Positions 16,883-26,152 of a stretch of DNA of 32,297 nucleotides are shown here, piece after piece. This DNA is from an uncultured bacterium (lineage in GTDB: Bacteria > Bacillota > Clostridia > Lachnospirales > Lachnospiraceae), in contig CAMXIF010000032.1 in NCBI GenBank assembly GCA_947243845.1, positions 1-32,297 of the forward strand. The letters run 5' to 3'. The stretch's first letter is position 1; each line of letters starts with the position of its first letter. A program made the position numbers and the translations under genes. Under the pieces are notes generated by a model. The model was not told where the DNA came from. It did no database searches and was given only the letters and a program-made list of their open reading frames with translations.

Positions 16883-19228
16883 ATGCAAAATACAGACAAA
16901 GCGGGCGAACTGAAAAAAAAGAAGAGAAAACGGACGATTGATAAGGCCAAAGTAGCTGAGAACAAGCAGAAAGCAAAAGCGAAAAAAGCCAGAATGAGGG
17001 ACAAGCGCCGGGAAGAAAGAGCGCAGGGAAAAAGTGAGAGAACGGAGCGGCTTCAGCCTAAAAAGGTGAGACGGGAAGATATCACGATCATAGAGCTTGG
17101 AGAAGAGCAGGACGATGATCTGCTGGAGGCTGTGTTCGCGGAGCGTGAGATTGCAGACGTGCCCGATGAAGAGACAGGAGCAGAGACAGAGATAGAAGCC
17201 GTGATGGCTCTGGAAGAGGATGCGGGAAATGAAGCTTCCACGGATTCTGCTGAGAATGTTGAGCGTGTTAAGAAACCTGAAAAGGCAGAGAAGTCAGAGA
17301 AAGATAAGAAGTCTGAAAAGGCAGGTAAGTCAGAGAAAGGCAAGAAGCCTGAAAAGGCCGGGAAGGCCCCAAAATCTGACGGCGGAAAAAGAAAGAAGGC
17401 AGTGATAATCTGCGCGGCCAGCATCGCGGTATTGGCTATGCTGGGAACAGGCATCACATTCGGGGTGCGCAGCCACCTTGCAGAAGCTGTGGCGGCAAGG
17501 GCTGCAGTAGAGGCCATGGTACATACGGAGGCAGTGGAACTTGCCAGGTTCAGCAAAATCCAGCATCAGAAGAAGAGTGTCCAGAAAAATGCGGGCAAGG
17601 GTACGGCCAGGGCATTGGTAGATGCGGCGCGTCATATGTTAGATGGCGTGAAGAACAGGCCCAAACCGGTGGAGATTACGGAAGAAAATGCCCTTGATTT
17701 CGCCACCATAGAGAGCTGCCTGATCAATACGGAAACCGGTAAGGTGGATGTGACTATGTCGGCGGATGGTCTGGCAATCAGTGATGATGGATATTATTAT
17801 CTTTTTGAAGAGAAGACATATGATACGGAATTGGTCAGTGAAGAATACATTATCGAGGAGCCAAAGGATGTAGATTTGACCTTTTCGGTCAACTTAAATT
17901 ATAATTCTGCCAGTTCCAGACTGTTTTCCAAGTTTGTGGTGGCAATCAAAAAAGATGGCAAGTTTATGGCTGTCAGCAGACCGCGTTATATCACGAACCC
18001 GGAGGCAGTTGCGAAGTACAGACCTTCCTTTGGCAATACCAAGTCCAAGAAAGGACTTCTGGTGGACCCGAATAAGCTGCGGGGTACGGAACTGGATGAT
18101 CTTGGTGTCAAGCATGCGGCCTACAATATTCCCATGAGCAAGATTCTGGGAGAAACTACGATGGCGGTCTATCCGACAGTCTATTATACATATAACGGCA
18201 GAACTTATGCTTTTAACGGACAGGCTATTTCCGAATATGATTTTGTATTTACCACCCTTTCCAGTAAGGGGATTACGACCACAGCAATTATCTTAAATGA
18301 TATGGCACCGGGACACACACAGTTGATTCATCCCAAGGCACGTTCCGGTAACAAGCGTTCTCTTTACTATGCGTTTAACGGGACGGATGATGCGGGAACG
18401 GAATATATGGCGGCCATCGGTTCTTTCCTGGCAAACCGCTATTCCGGCACAGGACATGGAACGGTCATGAACTGGGTTATCAGCAATGAGATTAATGCCA
18501 GAAGTGAATGGAATTATATTGAATACATGGACACAGCAAGCTACGTGGAGGAGTTTGCCAAGGCGTTCCGCGTTTTCTATAATGCGATTGTCAGCGTAAA
18601 CGGTAATGCGAGAGTGTATATTTCTTTAGACCAGCAGTGGGGGAAGAGCCTGTATTCCAGTAACGGATATGGCTCCAAAGAAATTCTGGACGAGTTTAAC
18701 AGAAATATTAAGGCATGCGGCAACATTGACTGGGGACTTGCCCAGCATCCTTATAATTATCCATTGACCAGTGCCAAGGCCTGGACGCTCAGCAGCAAGG
18801 CGGCTTCTTATGTGACGGAGTCGGAGAATACGCCGGTGCTTACCATCAAGAATATCCATGTGCTCACCAATTATCTGCAAAAGCCGGAAATGCTGACAGA
18901 TGACGGAGAGGTAAGGCACTTGATTTTAAGCGAGATGGGATATACTTCCACGGCGGGACAGGAACTGCAGTCGGCTTCCTTTGCCTATGCTTACAAGATT
19001 ATAGAGGCGAACCGGTATATTGACAGTGTGCTGTTATCCAGACAGACGGATGCAGCGGTGGAAGTTCAGCAGGGACTTGCGCTTGGCATCAATGATCCGG
19101 GAGGAGCGCGCAAGTCGCTGTATACGGTCTACAAATATATAGATACACCGGAGTGTGCGCAATATACGGATTATCTGCTGCCGGTCATCGGCATTTCAAG
19201 CTGGAGCGAAGTGATCAGACAGCATTGA
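16883..19228 (+). CDS. DUF5722 protein, type II membrane-anchored glycosidase-like enzyme
   Basis: This 781-aa protein has three parts. Residues 1-170 are highly charged and lie in the cytosol, with a Lys/Glu repeat (KSEKAGK, KSEKGKK, KPEKAGK) at about 130-160. Residues 173-195 form one membrane segment. The rest is extracellular. It contains a beta-rich section and then a DUF5722 domain (GVKHAAYNIPMSKILGE onward) that looks like a TIM barrel. Two glutamates stand where clan GH-A hydrolases keep acid/base and nucleophile: Glu536 in ISNEINAR and Glu684 in LSEMGYTS. The enzymatic role is inferred, not shown. ATG 16883 follows AAGGA. Its neighbour, a polysaccharide deacetylase, supports action on a surface glycan. 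Confidence 0.82.
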   Translation: MQNTDKAGELKKKKRKRTIDKAKVAENKQKAKAKKARMRDKRREERAQGKSERTERLQPKKVRREDITIIELGEEQDDDLLEAVFAEREIADVPDEETGAETEIEAVMALEEDAGNEASTDSAENVERVKKPEKAEKSEKDKKSEKAGKSEKGKKPEKAGKAPKSDGGKRKKAVIICAASIAVLAMLGTGITFGVRSHLAEAVAARAAVEAMVHTEAVELARFSKIQHQKKSVQKNAGKGTARALVDAARHMLDGVKNRPKPVEITEENALDFATIESCLINTETGKVDVTMSADGLAISDDGYYYLFEEKTYDTELVSEEYIIEEPKDVDLTFSVNLNYNSASSRLFSKFVVAIKKDGKFMAVSRPRYITNPEAVAKYRPSFGNTKSKKGLLVDPNKLRGTELDDLGVKHAAYNIPMSKILGETTMAVYPTVYYTYNGRTYAFNGQAISEYDFVFTTLSSKGITTTAIILNDMAPGHTQLIHPKARSGNKRSLYYAFNGTDDAGTEYMAAIGSFLANRYSGTGHGTVMNWVISNEINARSEWNYIEYMDTASYVEEFAKAFRVFYNAIVSVNGNARVYISLDQQWGKSLYSSNGYGSKEILDEFNRNIKACGNIDWGLAQHPYNYPLTSAKAWTLSSKAASYVTESENTPVLTIKNIHVLTNYLQKPEMLTDDGEVRHLILSEMGYTSTAGQELQSASFAYAYKIIEANRYIDSVLLSRQTDAAVEVQQGLALGINDPGGARKSLYTVYKYIDTPECAQYTDYLLPVIGISSWSEVIRQH

Positions 19229-19281
19229 GTGTCAGATATTATGCAGCAAATGAGAAGGCAGAAGATGACGCTGCGGATTGG

Positions 19282-19797
19282 TTAGAAGAGTTTAGCTACA
19301 AGATATTGATAGATATCCTGGTTGTTTTGCTGCCAGTTGTTACAGATGGCAGCAGCGGTATCTTCATCGGGGACGGAGAGAGTGATTTCTACCACTGTCA
19401 CGTCCTTTTCTTTTGCCAGAAGATGCGCTTCGTACTCACCGGAGGTGGATTTGTAATAGTCAGCCCGGATAGATACCTCATTGCGCATTTCCATTTCATG
19501 ATCAGTGAAAAAGGTGGAAATGTCCTTCTTAATAGAATCATTTATGCGGTTGCCAAAGAAAGAGAGGGTGGAGCGTCCTTCCTCGGTAATCTCCAGATAG
19601 GTTCGGTTCCGGTGGGATTTGGCGGCAATCAATTCCGCATCGATCAGTTCGGCAATCACCTGTTGTAAAGTCAGAAAGTTCGTGTATTCCCGCTCCAGGA
19701 TAAAATCGCCTAACTGGGCCTTGGTCAGAGGGAAAGTGACACGGTCCAACATATAGAGAACGATCAGTTTATAGAGGGTCAACGGGTCATGAGTCAT
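19282..19797 (-). CDS. DUF4364 family winged-helix protein
   Basis: This 171-aa minus-strand protein (MTHDPLTLYKLIVLYMLDRV, then LTKAQLGDFILEREYTNFLTLQQVIAELI) matches DUF4364, a Clostridia family whose N-terminal half looks like a PadR/MarR-type winged helix. The C-terminal half is a mixed alpha/beta domain. It may be a transcription regulator, but no target is known. Its start overlaps the stop of the radical SAM gene by 4 nt (ATGA), so the two are coupled. It converges on the DUF5722 gene with only 53 nt between and no clear terminator. Confidence 0.88.
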   Translation of the reverse strand: MTHDPLTLYKLIVLYMLDRVTFPLTKAQLGDFILEREYTNFLTLQQVIAELIDAELIAAKSHRNRTYLEITEEGRSTLSFFGNRINDSIKKDISTFFTDHEMEMRNEVSIRADYYKSTSGEYEAHLLAKEKDVTVVEITLSVPDEDTAAAICNNWQQNNQDIYQYLVAKLF

Positions 19798-20750
19798 AGT
19801 GTATGCCTTTCATAATGAGAGCCCTGGCGGGCATTTTGCAGTTTCATGGTGTGGTGCAGGGTGTTTAGTACATCCCGCTTGTCCAGACTCCACAAAGGAG
19901 CCAGCAGCAGATTTCTGGGACCGTCACCAGTAAGTCTGTGCACAACGATATTGGGAGATAAACGTTCCAGACAGCTGATTAACAGCGCGATATAGTTTTC
20001 TTTGGAGAGCGGAAGATAATTACCCTGTTCATACCAGAAGGTCAGATCCGTACCTTGTAAAACATGTAACAACTGTAATTTAATTCCCCAGGTGCCGATG
20101 GAATTTAGATGTGCAATCGTCTGTAACACTTGTTCTGGAATTTCATCCGGGAGACCGAGTATCACGTGTGTAATGACGGGTATGCCAGCCTTCTGTAAGT
20201 TTACGACACATTTGTCATATACATCCAAAGGGTATCCACGTCTGATAAACAGGGCAGTTTTTTCATGGATGGTCTGGAGTCCCAGTTCTATCCAGACAAA
20301 TTTGTCAGGATATTTTTTCTTCAAATTGACTAATAAAGTCAACGCTTCTTCCGCAATACAATCCGGTCTGGTGGCAATGGAAATACCAGCCACAGAAGGT
20401 TCCATCAGTGCTTCCTCATAAATCTGATGAAGATAAGGCAGGGGACCGTAGGTGTTGGTATAAGCCTGAAAGTAGGCGATATAGCGCTGACCGGTCTGCT
20501 TACGGTGAAAAAGCGCCCGTCCGGCTGCAAGCTGTGCCTGAATGGAAGGGTAACTTTGTCTGTCAACAGCAAAGTCTCCGCTTCCCCCGGCACTACAAAA
20601 AATACAGCCGTTATTTCCAAGCGTGCCGTCCCGGTTAGGACAGGTAAGCCCCGCATTGATGGCAATCTTATATAATTTCTCTCCGTAGGTATTCTTACAG
20701 TAAGCATCCAAAGAGTAGTAAGGCTTACCGTGCCAATTCATATTATTCAT
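19794..20750 (-). CDS. YtqA-type radical SAM protein (TIGR01212 family)
   Basis: This 318-aa protein has the spaced cysteines of the family: Cys37, Cys49 and Cys52 (CPNRDGTLGNNGCIFC), which hold a [4Fe-4S] cluster for S-adenosylmethionine cleavage. Other family sequences are YFQAYTNTYGP, GISIATRPDC, ELGLQTIHEKT and THVILGLPDE. The family is widespread; a role in RNA modification has been suggested but I cannot confirm it here. The start is ATG 20750, or ATG 20741 three codons in. No strong Shine-Dalgarno is visible. It follows the malic enzyme gene by 31 nt on the minus strand. Confidence 0.93.
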   Translation of the reverse strand: MNNMNWHGKPYYSLDAYCKNTYGEKLYKIAINAGLTCPNRDGTLGNNGCIFCSAGGSGDFAVDRQSYPSIQAQLAAGRALFHRKQTGQRYIAYFQAYTNTYGPLPYLHQIYEEALMEPSVAGISIATRPDCIAEEALTLLVNLKKKYPDKFVWIELGLQTIHEKTALFIRRGYPLDVYDKCVVNLQKAGIPVITHVILGLPDEIPEQVLQTIAHLNSIGTWGIKLQLLHVLQGTDLTFWYEQGNYLPLSKENYIALLISCLERLSPNIVVHRLTGDGPRNLLLAPLWSLDKRDVLNTLHHTMKLQNARQGSHYERHTL

Positions 20751-20781
20751 AATTTACGCATATCCGAGTCCGCGAAGCAGA

Positions 20782-21936
20782 TTACTTTTGGATATGTGCC
20801 ATAACGGCAGCTGCCACCACTTCTGCTACCTGGGGGTCAAAGGCCTCTGGCATGATATTGTCTTCATTCAATTGTTCTTCCGGTACCAGGCCTGCAATGG
20901 CGCGGGCGGCAGCCAGTTTCATTTCTTCCGTGATCTGTACTGCGCGTCCTTCCAGGGCGCCTTTGAAGATGCCGGGGAAAGCTACTACGTTGTTGACCTG
21001 ATTGGGGAAGTCGGAACGGCCGGTGCCGACTACCCGTGCGCCGGCGGCTTTGGCCACATCCGGCATGATTTCCGGTACGGGATTGGCCATGGCGAACAGG
21101 ATGGAATCCTGGTTCATGGAGGATACCATATCGGGTGTTACGATATTAGGAGCGGAGACACCGACAAAGATATCTGCACCTTTTAAGGCGTCTGCCAGTG
21201 TTCCGGTTTCATTGTTCGGATTGGTCATTTCCGTCATTTTTTGCTGCATCCAGTTGAGCCCCTCCGTATTCTTGCCAATGATACCCACTTTATCGCACAT
21301 GATGATATTGTGGAAACCATAGGTAAGAAGGAGTTTGGTGATAGCCACACCGGCGCTGCCTGCACCGTTTACGACTACCTTGCAGTCCTCTTTCTTTTTG
21401 TGAACCACCTTGAGGGCGTTGATAATACCCGCCAGCACTACAATAGCAGTACCATGCTGGTCATCGTGAAATACCGGAATGTCAAGAATCTCCTTTAGCC
21501 GTTCCTCGATTTCAAAACAGCGGGGTGCGCTGATGTCTTCCAGATTGATACCGCCGAATCCCGGAGCCAGATAGGTCACAGCCTTGATGATTTCCTCGGT
21601 GTCCTGGGTATCCAGACAGATTGGCACCGCGTTGACACCGCCAAATTCCTTGAACAGCACCGCTTTTCCTTCCATGACCGGCATAGCGGCATAGGGGCCG
21701 ATATTGCCCAGGCCGAGAACAGCGCTGCCGTCTGATACTACGGCCACGGTGTTGGACTTCCAGGTGTACGTATAGGCTGCTTCTTTATCTTCAGCGATCA
21801 CTTTACAGGGTTCTGCCACACCCGGCGTATAGGCCAGAGACAGATCTTCGCGGCTCTTGACAGGTGTCTTGGAGACAGTCTCTAATTTGCCCTGCCATTG
21901 TCTGTGCAGTTCCAGTGCTTTTTCATTGGTTGTCAT
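20782..21936 (-). CDS. Malic enzyme, NAD(P)-dependent, short bacterial form
   Basis: This 384-aa enzyme oxidatively decarboxylates malate to pyruvate and CO2, yielding NAD(P)H. Motifs in order are AYTPGVAEPC with catalytic Tyr36, EGKAVLFKEFGG with the catalytic Lys region, the metal-binding section GGINLEDISAPRCFEIE and VFHDDQHGTA, the Rossmann GAGSAG, and FAMANPVPEI. There is no phosphotransacetylase-like C-terminal domain, so it is the short form (YtsJ/MaeB core). The cofactor cannot be decided from sequence. The start at 21936 is supported by a GAGG (plus-strand 21944-21947). It leads a three-gene minus-strand unit with the radical SAM and DUF4364 genes. Confidence 0.95.
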   Translation of the reverse strand: MTTNEKALELHRQWQGKLETVSKTPVKSREDLSLAYTPGVAEPCKVIAEDKEAAYTYTWKSNTVAVVSDGSAVLGLGNIGPYAAMPVMEGKAVLFKEFGGVNAVPICLDTQDTEEIIKAVTYLAPGFGGINLEDISAPRCFEIEERLKEILDIPVFHDDQHGTAIVVLAGIINALKVVHKKKEDCKVVVNGAGSAGVAITKLLLTYGFHNIIMCDKVGIIGKNTEGLNWMQQKMTEMTNPNNETGTLADALKGADIFVGVSAPNIVTPDMVSSMNQDSILFAMANPVPEIMPDVAKAAGARVVGTGRSDFPNQVNNVVAFPGIFKGALEGRAVQITEEMKLAAARAIAGLVPEEQLNEDNIMPEAFDPQVAEVVAAAVMAHIQK

Positions 21937-21964
21937 GGGAATACCTCGTTTCTTTCCTGTAACG

Positions 21965-22066
21965 GGCCATAATAATGGCCGTTGATTTTATAGGAAGGTT
22001 TGTTATATAAATAGATTACTTATATCTTCCATGCTTTATATTATAGTATTTGGAGGGGGCTTGCAA
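21965..22066 (-). promoter_or_regulatory. Promoter and leader hairpin of the malic enzyme unit
   Basis: On the minus strand TTGCAA (22066-22061) and TAATAT (22043-22038) have a 17-nt spacer; TATAAT (22045-22040) is an alternative at 15 nt. In the resulting leader of about 90 nt, GGCCAT (21965-21970) and ATGGCC (21975-21980) form a perfect 6-bp inverted repeat with a 4-nt loop, about 30 nt before the start codon. It could be an operator or an RNA hairpin. Confidence 0.45.
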
Positions 22067-22139
22067 CTTCTTATTTTTATGGATAGGCCATTGCCGGCCA
22101 TAGTTGCGCCGGTGCATAGCAAATTTTATAAAAAATAGC

Positions 22140-22168
22140 TTTCTATTTGAAATGATATGGTGTATAAT
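22140..22168 (+). promoter_or_regulatory. Likely promoter of rho, with a long leader
   Basis: A perfect TATAAT at 22163-22168 has only a weak -35 (TTTCTA, 22140-22145) at 17 nt. The transcript would have a leader of about 125 nt with A-rich and T-rich stretches and no clear ORF. Rho is autoregulated in its leader in other bacteria; that is background, not seen here. Confidence 0.45.
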
Positions 22169-22301
22169 AGCTTTGTACGTAAAAGATAAGTACATAAAAA
22201 TCTTTTTCTAAGTCATATCAAGTACAAAAATCCCTAGACGAAAGATTGATATAGAGAAGTATAGAATTGTAGAGGAATGATAAAGAATACGGGAGGAATT
22301 T

Positions 22302-23672
22302 ATGAGAGAAAAGTATGAGTCGTTGGCGCTGGCTGATCTGAAAGAGGTTGCGAAGGCAAGAGGAATTAAGGGCACTTCCACCATGAAAAAGGCGCAGCTA
22401 GTAGAGGCAATGCTGGCTGAGGATGAGAAAGATAAGGCTGCGGGCAAGGAAGTAGCGGTCAAATCTATTGTACCGCCAGGTACGCCGGTCAAAAAAATTG
22501 AAGCGGCTATGGCGGGGGAGGAAGACAAGTATCCCACAGAACTTGACAGCGGCATTACGGCCAGCGGTATTTTGGAAGTTATGAGTGATGGTTTCGGTTT
22601 TATCCGTTGTGAAAACTATCTGCCTGGTGAGAATGATGTCTATGTGGCGCCCAGTCAGATTCGCCGTTTTGGATTAAAAACAGGTGATATTTTAGAGGGT
22701 AACACCAGAATCAAGACACAGAATGAGAAGTTCAGCGCCTTGTTATATGTGAAATCCATTAACGGTTATGCGCCGGATGTGGCTATGCGGCGTGTGAATT
22801 TTGAGGATATGACACCAATCTTTCCGAATGAGAGATTGAAACTGGAAACACCGGGGTCATCTTTGGCTATGCGCATTATGGATTTGATCAGTCCGGTGGG
22901 TAAGGGACAGAGAGGTATGATCGTGTCACCGCCCAAGGCAGGTAAGACTACTTTATTAAAGGAAGTAGCCAAGTCCATTACCAGAACAGCGCCGGAGGCT
23001 CATCTGATAATTCTGTTGATTGACGAACGGCCGGAGGAAGTGACAGATATCAAGGAAGCCATTGAAGGGCCTAATGTGGAAGTAATCTATTCCACCTTTG
23101 ACGAATTGCCGGAGCATCATAAGAGGGTGTCTGAGATGGTGATTGAGCGGGCAAAGCGTCTTGTGGAGCATAAGAAGGATGTGGTAATTCTCTTAGACAG
23201 TATCACTCGATTGACCAGGGCCTATAATCTGGTGGTACCGCCCAGTGGACGTACCTTATCCGGCGGTCTTGATCCGGCAGCCCTGCATATGCCCAAGCGT
23301 ATCTTTGGTGCAGCCCGCAATATGAGAGAGGGTGGAAGTCTGACAATACTGGCAACGGCGCTGGTGGAGACAGGCAGTAAGATGGACGATGTGGTGTACG
23401 AGGAGTTCAAGGGTACCGGTAACATGGAGATGGTGCTTGACCGTAAGCTTTCCGAGAAGAGAGTTTTCCCGGCCATCGATATTCCGAAATCCAGTACCAG
23501 AAGAGAGGATCTGCTTCTGACATCGGATGAACTGGAGGCAATCAACATCATCCGTAAGGCATTAAACGGCATGAAAGCGGATGAGGCTGTGGAGCGTATC
23601 CTGGATATGTTTTCTAAGACCAGAAACAATTTTGAATTTGTAAACATGGTCAAGAAGATGAAATTTATCTAA
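22302..23672 (+). CDS. rho: Transcription termination factor Rho
   Basis: Rho is a cytosolic RNA-dependent ATPase hexamer that ends transcription. The 456 aa begin with a SAP-like Rho_N domain (residues 1-40, LADLKEVAKARGI). A charged linker follows, then a cold-shock RNA-binding fold (about 87-155, SDGFGFIRC) and the ATPase with Walker A SPPKAGKTTL (Pro210-Thr217) and Walker B VVILLDSITR. The Q- and R-loop segments (GGLDPAALHMPKRIFGAARN) are intact. It is slightly longer than E. coli Rho because of the N-terminal linker. ATG 22302 follows GGGAGGAA. It opens the conserved rho-rpmE-yqhQ-prmC-prfA order. Confidence 0.97.
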   Translation: MREKYESLALADLKEVAKARGIKGTSTMKKAQLVEAMLAEDEKDKAAGKEVAVKSIVPPGTPVKKIEAAMAGEEDKYPTELDSGITASGILEVMSDGFGFIRCENYLPGENDVYVAPSQIRRFGLKTGDILEGNTRIKTQNEKFSALLYVKSINGYAPDVAMRRVNFEDMTPIFPNERLKLETPGSSLAMRIMDLISPVGKGQRGMIVSPPKAGKTTLLKEVAKSITRTAPEAHLIILLIDERPEEVTDIKEAIEGPNVEVIYSTFDELPEHHKRVSEMVIERAKRLVEHKKDVVILLDSITRLTRAYNLVVPPSGRTLSGGLDPAALHMPKRIFGAARNMREGGSLTILATALVETGSKMDDVVYEEFKGTGNMEMVLDRKLSEKRVFPAIDIPKSSTRREDLLLTSDELEAINIIRKALNGMKADEAVERILDMFSKTRNNFEFVNMVKKMKFI

Positions 23673-23709
23673 ACAGGTGAAAGAATAGACAATATTATCA
23701 AAAAAGGGC

Positions 23710-23738
23710 TTGCATACCCGAAAATCCTATGCTACAAT
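23710..23738 (+). promoter_or_regulatory. Promoter of rpmE
   Basis: TTGCAT (23710-23715), a 17-nt spacer and TACAAT (23733-23738) lie in the gap after rho and 62 nt before the rpmE start. It gives the ribosomal protein gene its own promoter. Confidence 0.75.
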
Positions 23739-23800
23739 GTAAAAGCTGTCGGTCTATGACAGGTATCTATTTACTTTTGAGTTTAGAAGAGGTGAAAGAG

Positions 23801-24007
23801 ATGAGAGAGGGAATCCATCCTGAATATTATCAGGCAACGGTAACGTGTAACTGCGGTAACACATTTGTAACAGGTTCCACCAAACCTGAGATTCACGTTG
23901 AGGTCTGCTCCAAGTGCCATTCATTTTACACTGGCCAGCAGAAAGCAGCACAGGCTCGTGGACGTATTGATAAGTTCAATCGGAAATACGGTGTGGAAAG
24001 CAAATAA
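23801..24007 (+). CDS. rpmE: Ribosomal protein bL31, zinc-binding type
   Basis: Translation from ATG 23801 gives 68 aa, the usual size for bL31, beginning [25 protein letters not shown] just upstream serves as ribosome binding site. The in-frame upstream extension to 23729 overlaps the -10 box and is not coding. Cys16, Cys18, Cys36 and Cys39 make it the zinc-containing (C+) form, which is normally the zinc-replete isoform. Confidence 0.97.
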   Translation: MREGIHPEYYQATVTCNCGNTFVTGSTKPEIHVEVCSKCHSFYTGQQKAAQARGRIDKFNRKYGVESK

Positions 24008-24020
24008 GCGGGATTTACAA

Positions 24021-24047
24021 AAAAGGTTGAGTTTATCTCAACCTTTT
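24021..24047. terminator. Intrinsic terminator after rpmE
   Basis: AAAAGGTTGAG (24021-24031) and CTCAACCTTTT (24037-24047) form a perfect 11-bp stem with a 5-nt loop. The A-rich left flank and T-rich right end could let it work in both directions. Confidence 0.85.
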
Positions 24048-24118
24048 CTAAGTTATAGTGAAAAAGTACTTCTTCGCAATGTGGAATCATGGTGCAGGAG
24101 TGATAAAGGGAATATAGT

Positions 24119-25126
24119 ATGGGCAGAAAGAAAAGAAACATGAAATACTCCGGGATTGGCGGGCAGGCCGTCTTAGAGGGTATTATGATGAAAAATAAAG
24201 AGCAGTACGCTGTGGCTGTCCGTAAGCCGAACGGCGAGATTGAAGTGGAAGTGGAGCATTACTATGGGATTATTCATGGCAGCAAACTGATGGAGGTTCC
24301 TTTTGTCAGGGGAATCTTTCAGTTTATTGATTCCATGGTGCTGGGGATGCGGAGTCTGAACTTTTCGGCATCATTCTATGAGGATGAGGACGCCAAAGAG
24401 ACACTTGCGGATAAGGCTTTTCATAAAATATTCAAGGATAAGGCGGAGAAGGTATTCAGTGCAATTGTTATGATCTTTTCTCTGGCGCTGGCAATCGGCA
24501 TCTTTATGGTATTGCCGTATTATGTGACGTCCCTGTTTGCGGAATATATCAGGAGCGCTTCCTTTATGGCGATCATAGAGGGAGTCTTGCGGATCCTGAT
24601 CTTTGTGGGGTATGTGCTCGCTATTTCACTGATGAAAGATATCAGACGTGTTTATATGTATCATGGTGCGGAGCATAAGTGTATCAACTGTATTGAGAAG
24701 GGGTGCCCTTTGACGGTGCGGGAGGTAATGAGAAGTTCGAAACAGCACAGACGCTGTGGTACCAGCTTCCTGCTGTTTGTTATGTTTGTGAGCGTGATTT
24801 TATTTTTCTTTATCCGGGTGGAGAATCCGGTGTACCGTGTGTTGATTCGTGTGGCTCTGATCCCGGTGATTGCGGGTATTTCCTATGAGATCATACGGCT
24901 TGCGGGTAAGAGCAATAATATTCTGGTGCGGATTATTTCTGCGCCGGGGATGTGGCTGCAGAGACTGACCACCAAGGAACCGGATGAGAGTATGGTGGAA
25001 GTGGCAATTGCGGCAGTGGAGGCTGTCTTTGACTGGAAGGCCTATTTGTATGAGACCTTTGGGTATGAAGTGGATGAGTCGTGGATGGAAGAGAAGGCAG
25101 AAAGCCAAACAGATCGGAAAGATTAA
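24119..25126 (+). CDS. yqhQ: DUF1385 membrane protein (YqhQ family)
   Basis: This 335-aa protein shows the DUF1385 features: N-terminal GGQAVLEGIMMK, then VPFVRGIFQFIDSM, four membrane segments (about 116-140, 150-172, 218-237 and 245-266) and the conserved HGAEHKCINCIEKG between the second and third. The function is unknown. The family is often found beside prmC and prfA in Firmicutes, as here. The Cys/His motif may bind metal. The gene begins after the rpmE terminator and is likely co-transcribed with prmC. Confidence 0.92.
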   Translation: MGRKKRNMKYSGIGGQAVLEGIMMKNKEQYAVAVRKPNGEIEVEVEHYYGIIHGSKLMEVPFVRGIFQFIDSMVLGMRSLNFSASFYEDEDAKETLADKAFHKIFKDKAEKVFSAIVMIFSLALAIGIFMVLPYYVTSLFAEYIRSASFMAIIEGVLRILIFVGYVLAISLMKDIRRVYMYHGAEHKCINCIEKGCPLTVREVMRSSKQHRRCGTSFLLFVMFVSVILFFFIRVENPVYRVLIRVALIPVIAGISYEIIRLAGKSNNILVRIISAPGMWLQRLTTKEPDESMVEVAIAAVEAVFDWKAYLYETFGYEVDESWMEEKAESQTDRKD

Positions 25127-25186
25127 AGAGCAGTAGTTATTTATTTGCCGGATAGCGCGAATGATGCAGAAATCAGGAGAGAAATC

Positions 25187-26047
25187 ATGTGTCGGTCATA
25201 TAGCGGAGTGTATAGAGAGGGTATGGAACGTCTTGCAGGGGCCGGAATAGAGGAGGCAGCGTTAGATGCCCGGCTTTTATTGGAGTATGTCTGCGGAACC
25301 GACAGGAATACTCTGCTGGTGCATGGGGAGAGGGAAATATCCGGGCAGGAGTATGAGAGATACAGTGCCCTGATTGCAGAGAGGGCTGAACATGTGCCTT
25401 TGCAGCATCTGACCGGGGAGCAGGAGTTTATGGGATTGACCTTCGTAGTCAACGATAAAGTGCTGGTGCCCAGACAGGATACAGAGGTGCTGGTGGAAGA
25501 GGTGCTTCGGAATCTCCATGATGGGATGCGGATACTGGATATGTGTACCGGTTCCGGATGTATTCTGCTCAGTCTGTTGCAGTATTCCAATGACTGTGTG
25601 GGCACGGGTGTGGATGTGTCGGCGGAGGCGCTTGCAGTGGCCGGGGAAAATTATCAGCGGCTGCAGGGGCAGCGGCCTGGGATGCATGCTTCTTTTATAG
25701 AAAGTGATTTGTTTGAGGGCCTGCCCAAAGAGGAGAGATATGAGATTATCGTTTCCAATCCCCCATATATAAGAACGGGCGTTATCGATACTCTGATGCC
25801 GGAAGTAAGGGAGCATGAGCCGATAATGGCTCTTGACGGCAGAGCGGACGGATTATATTTTTACAGAGAAATTACGCACCAGGCCAGGGAATATCTGTCA
25901 AGAGGCGGCATGTTATTTTATGAGATTGGTTACGATCAGGCAAAGGAAGTTTGTGAGATTATGGCTGGCAAAGGATTCCGGGAGATAGAAGTGGTGAAAG
26001 ATTTTGCGGGACTGGACCGGGTAGTGTACGGAAGCTGGTTCGGTTAG
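25187..26047 (+). CDS. prmC: Release factor glutamine N5-methyltransferase PrmC (HemK)
   Basis: PrmC methylates the Gln of the GGQ motif in peptide release factors; its substrate RF1 is encoded next. ATG 25187 follows AGGAGA (25175-25180) and gives 286 aa, the normal size. The TTG at 25145 is in frame but lacks a site. The N-terminal helical domain covers about residues 1-95 (EAALDARLLLEYV, VPLQHLTGEQEFMGL). The SAM site is ILDMCTGSGCILLSLL and the catalytic NPPY is Asn191-Tyr194. Confidence 0.95.
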   Translation: MCRSYSGVYREGMERLAGAGIEEAALDARLLLEYVCGTDRNTLLVHGEREISGQEYERYSALIAERAEHVPLQHLTGEQEFMGLTFVVNDKVLVPRQDTEVLVEEVLRNLHDGMRILDMCTGSGCILLSLLQYSNDCVGTGVDVSAEALAVAGENYQRLQGQRPGMHASFIESDLFEGLPKEERYEIIVSNPPYIRTGVIDTLMPEVREHEPIMALDGRADGLYFYREITHQAREYLSRGGMLFYEIGYDQAKEVCEIMAGKGFREIEVVKDFAGLDRVVYGSWFG

Positions 26048-26152
26048 CGTCATAAGTGTGTAAGTGTAGGGAACATATATAAGTTACACGTGTTATACTA
26101 TGAGAATAGTATTCATTAGGATAGAATAGCTGTATGTAAGTTGGAGGTAGAT

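Noticed and set aside
17279..17370. Lys/Glu-coding repeats considered as a DNA repeat or CRISPR-like array
   Set aside because: They are an in-frame charged repeat of the DUF5722 protein tail. Spacers and conserved DNA repeats of a CRISPR array are absent.
19153..19668. 171-codon plus-strand frame
   Set aside because: It overlaps the 3' end of the DUF5722 gene and is antisense to DUF4364. Both of those match families.
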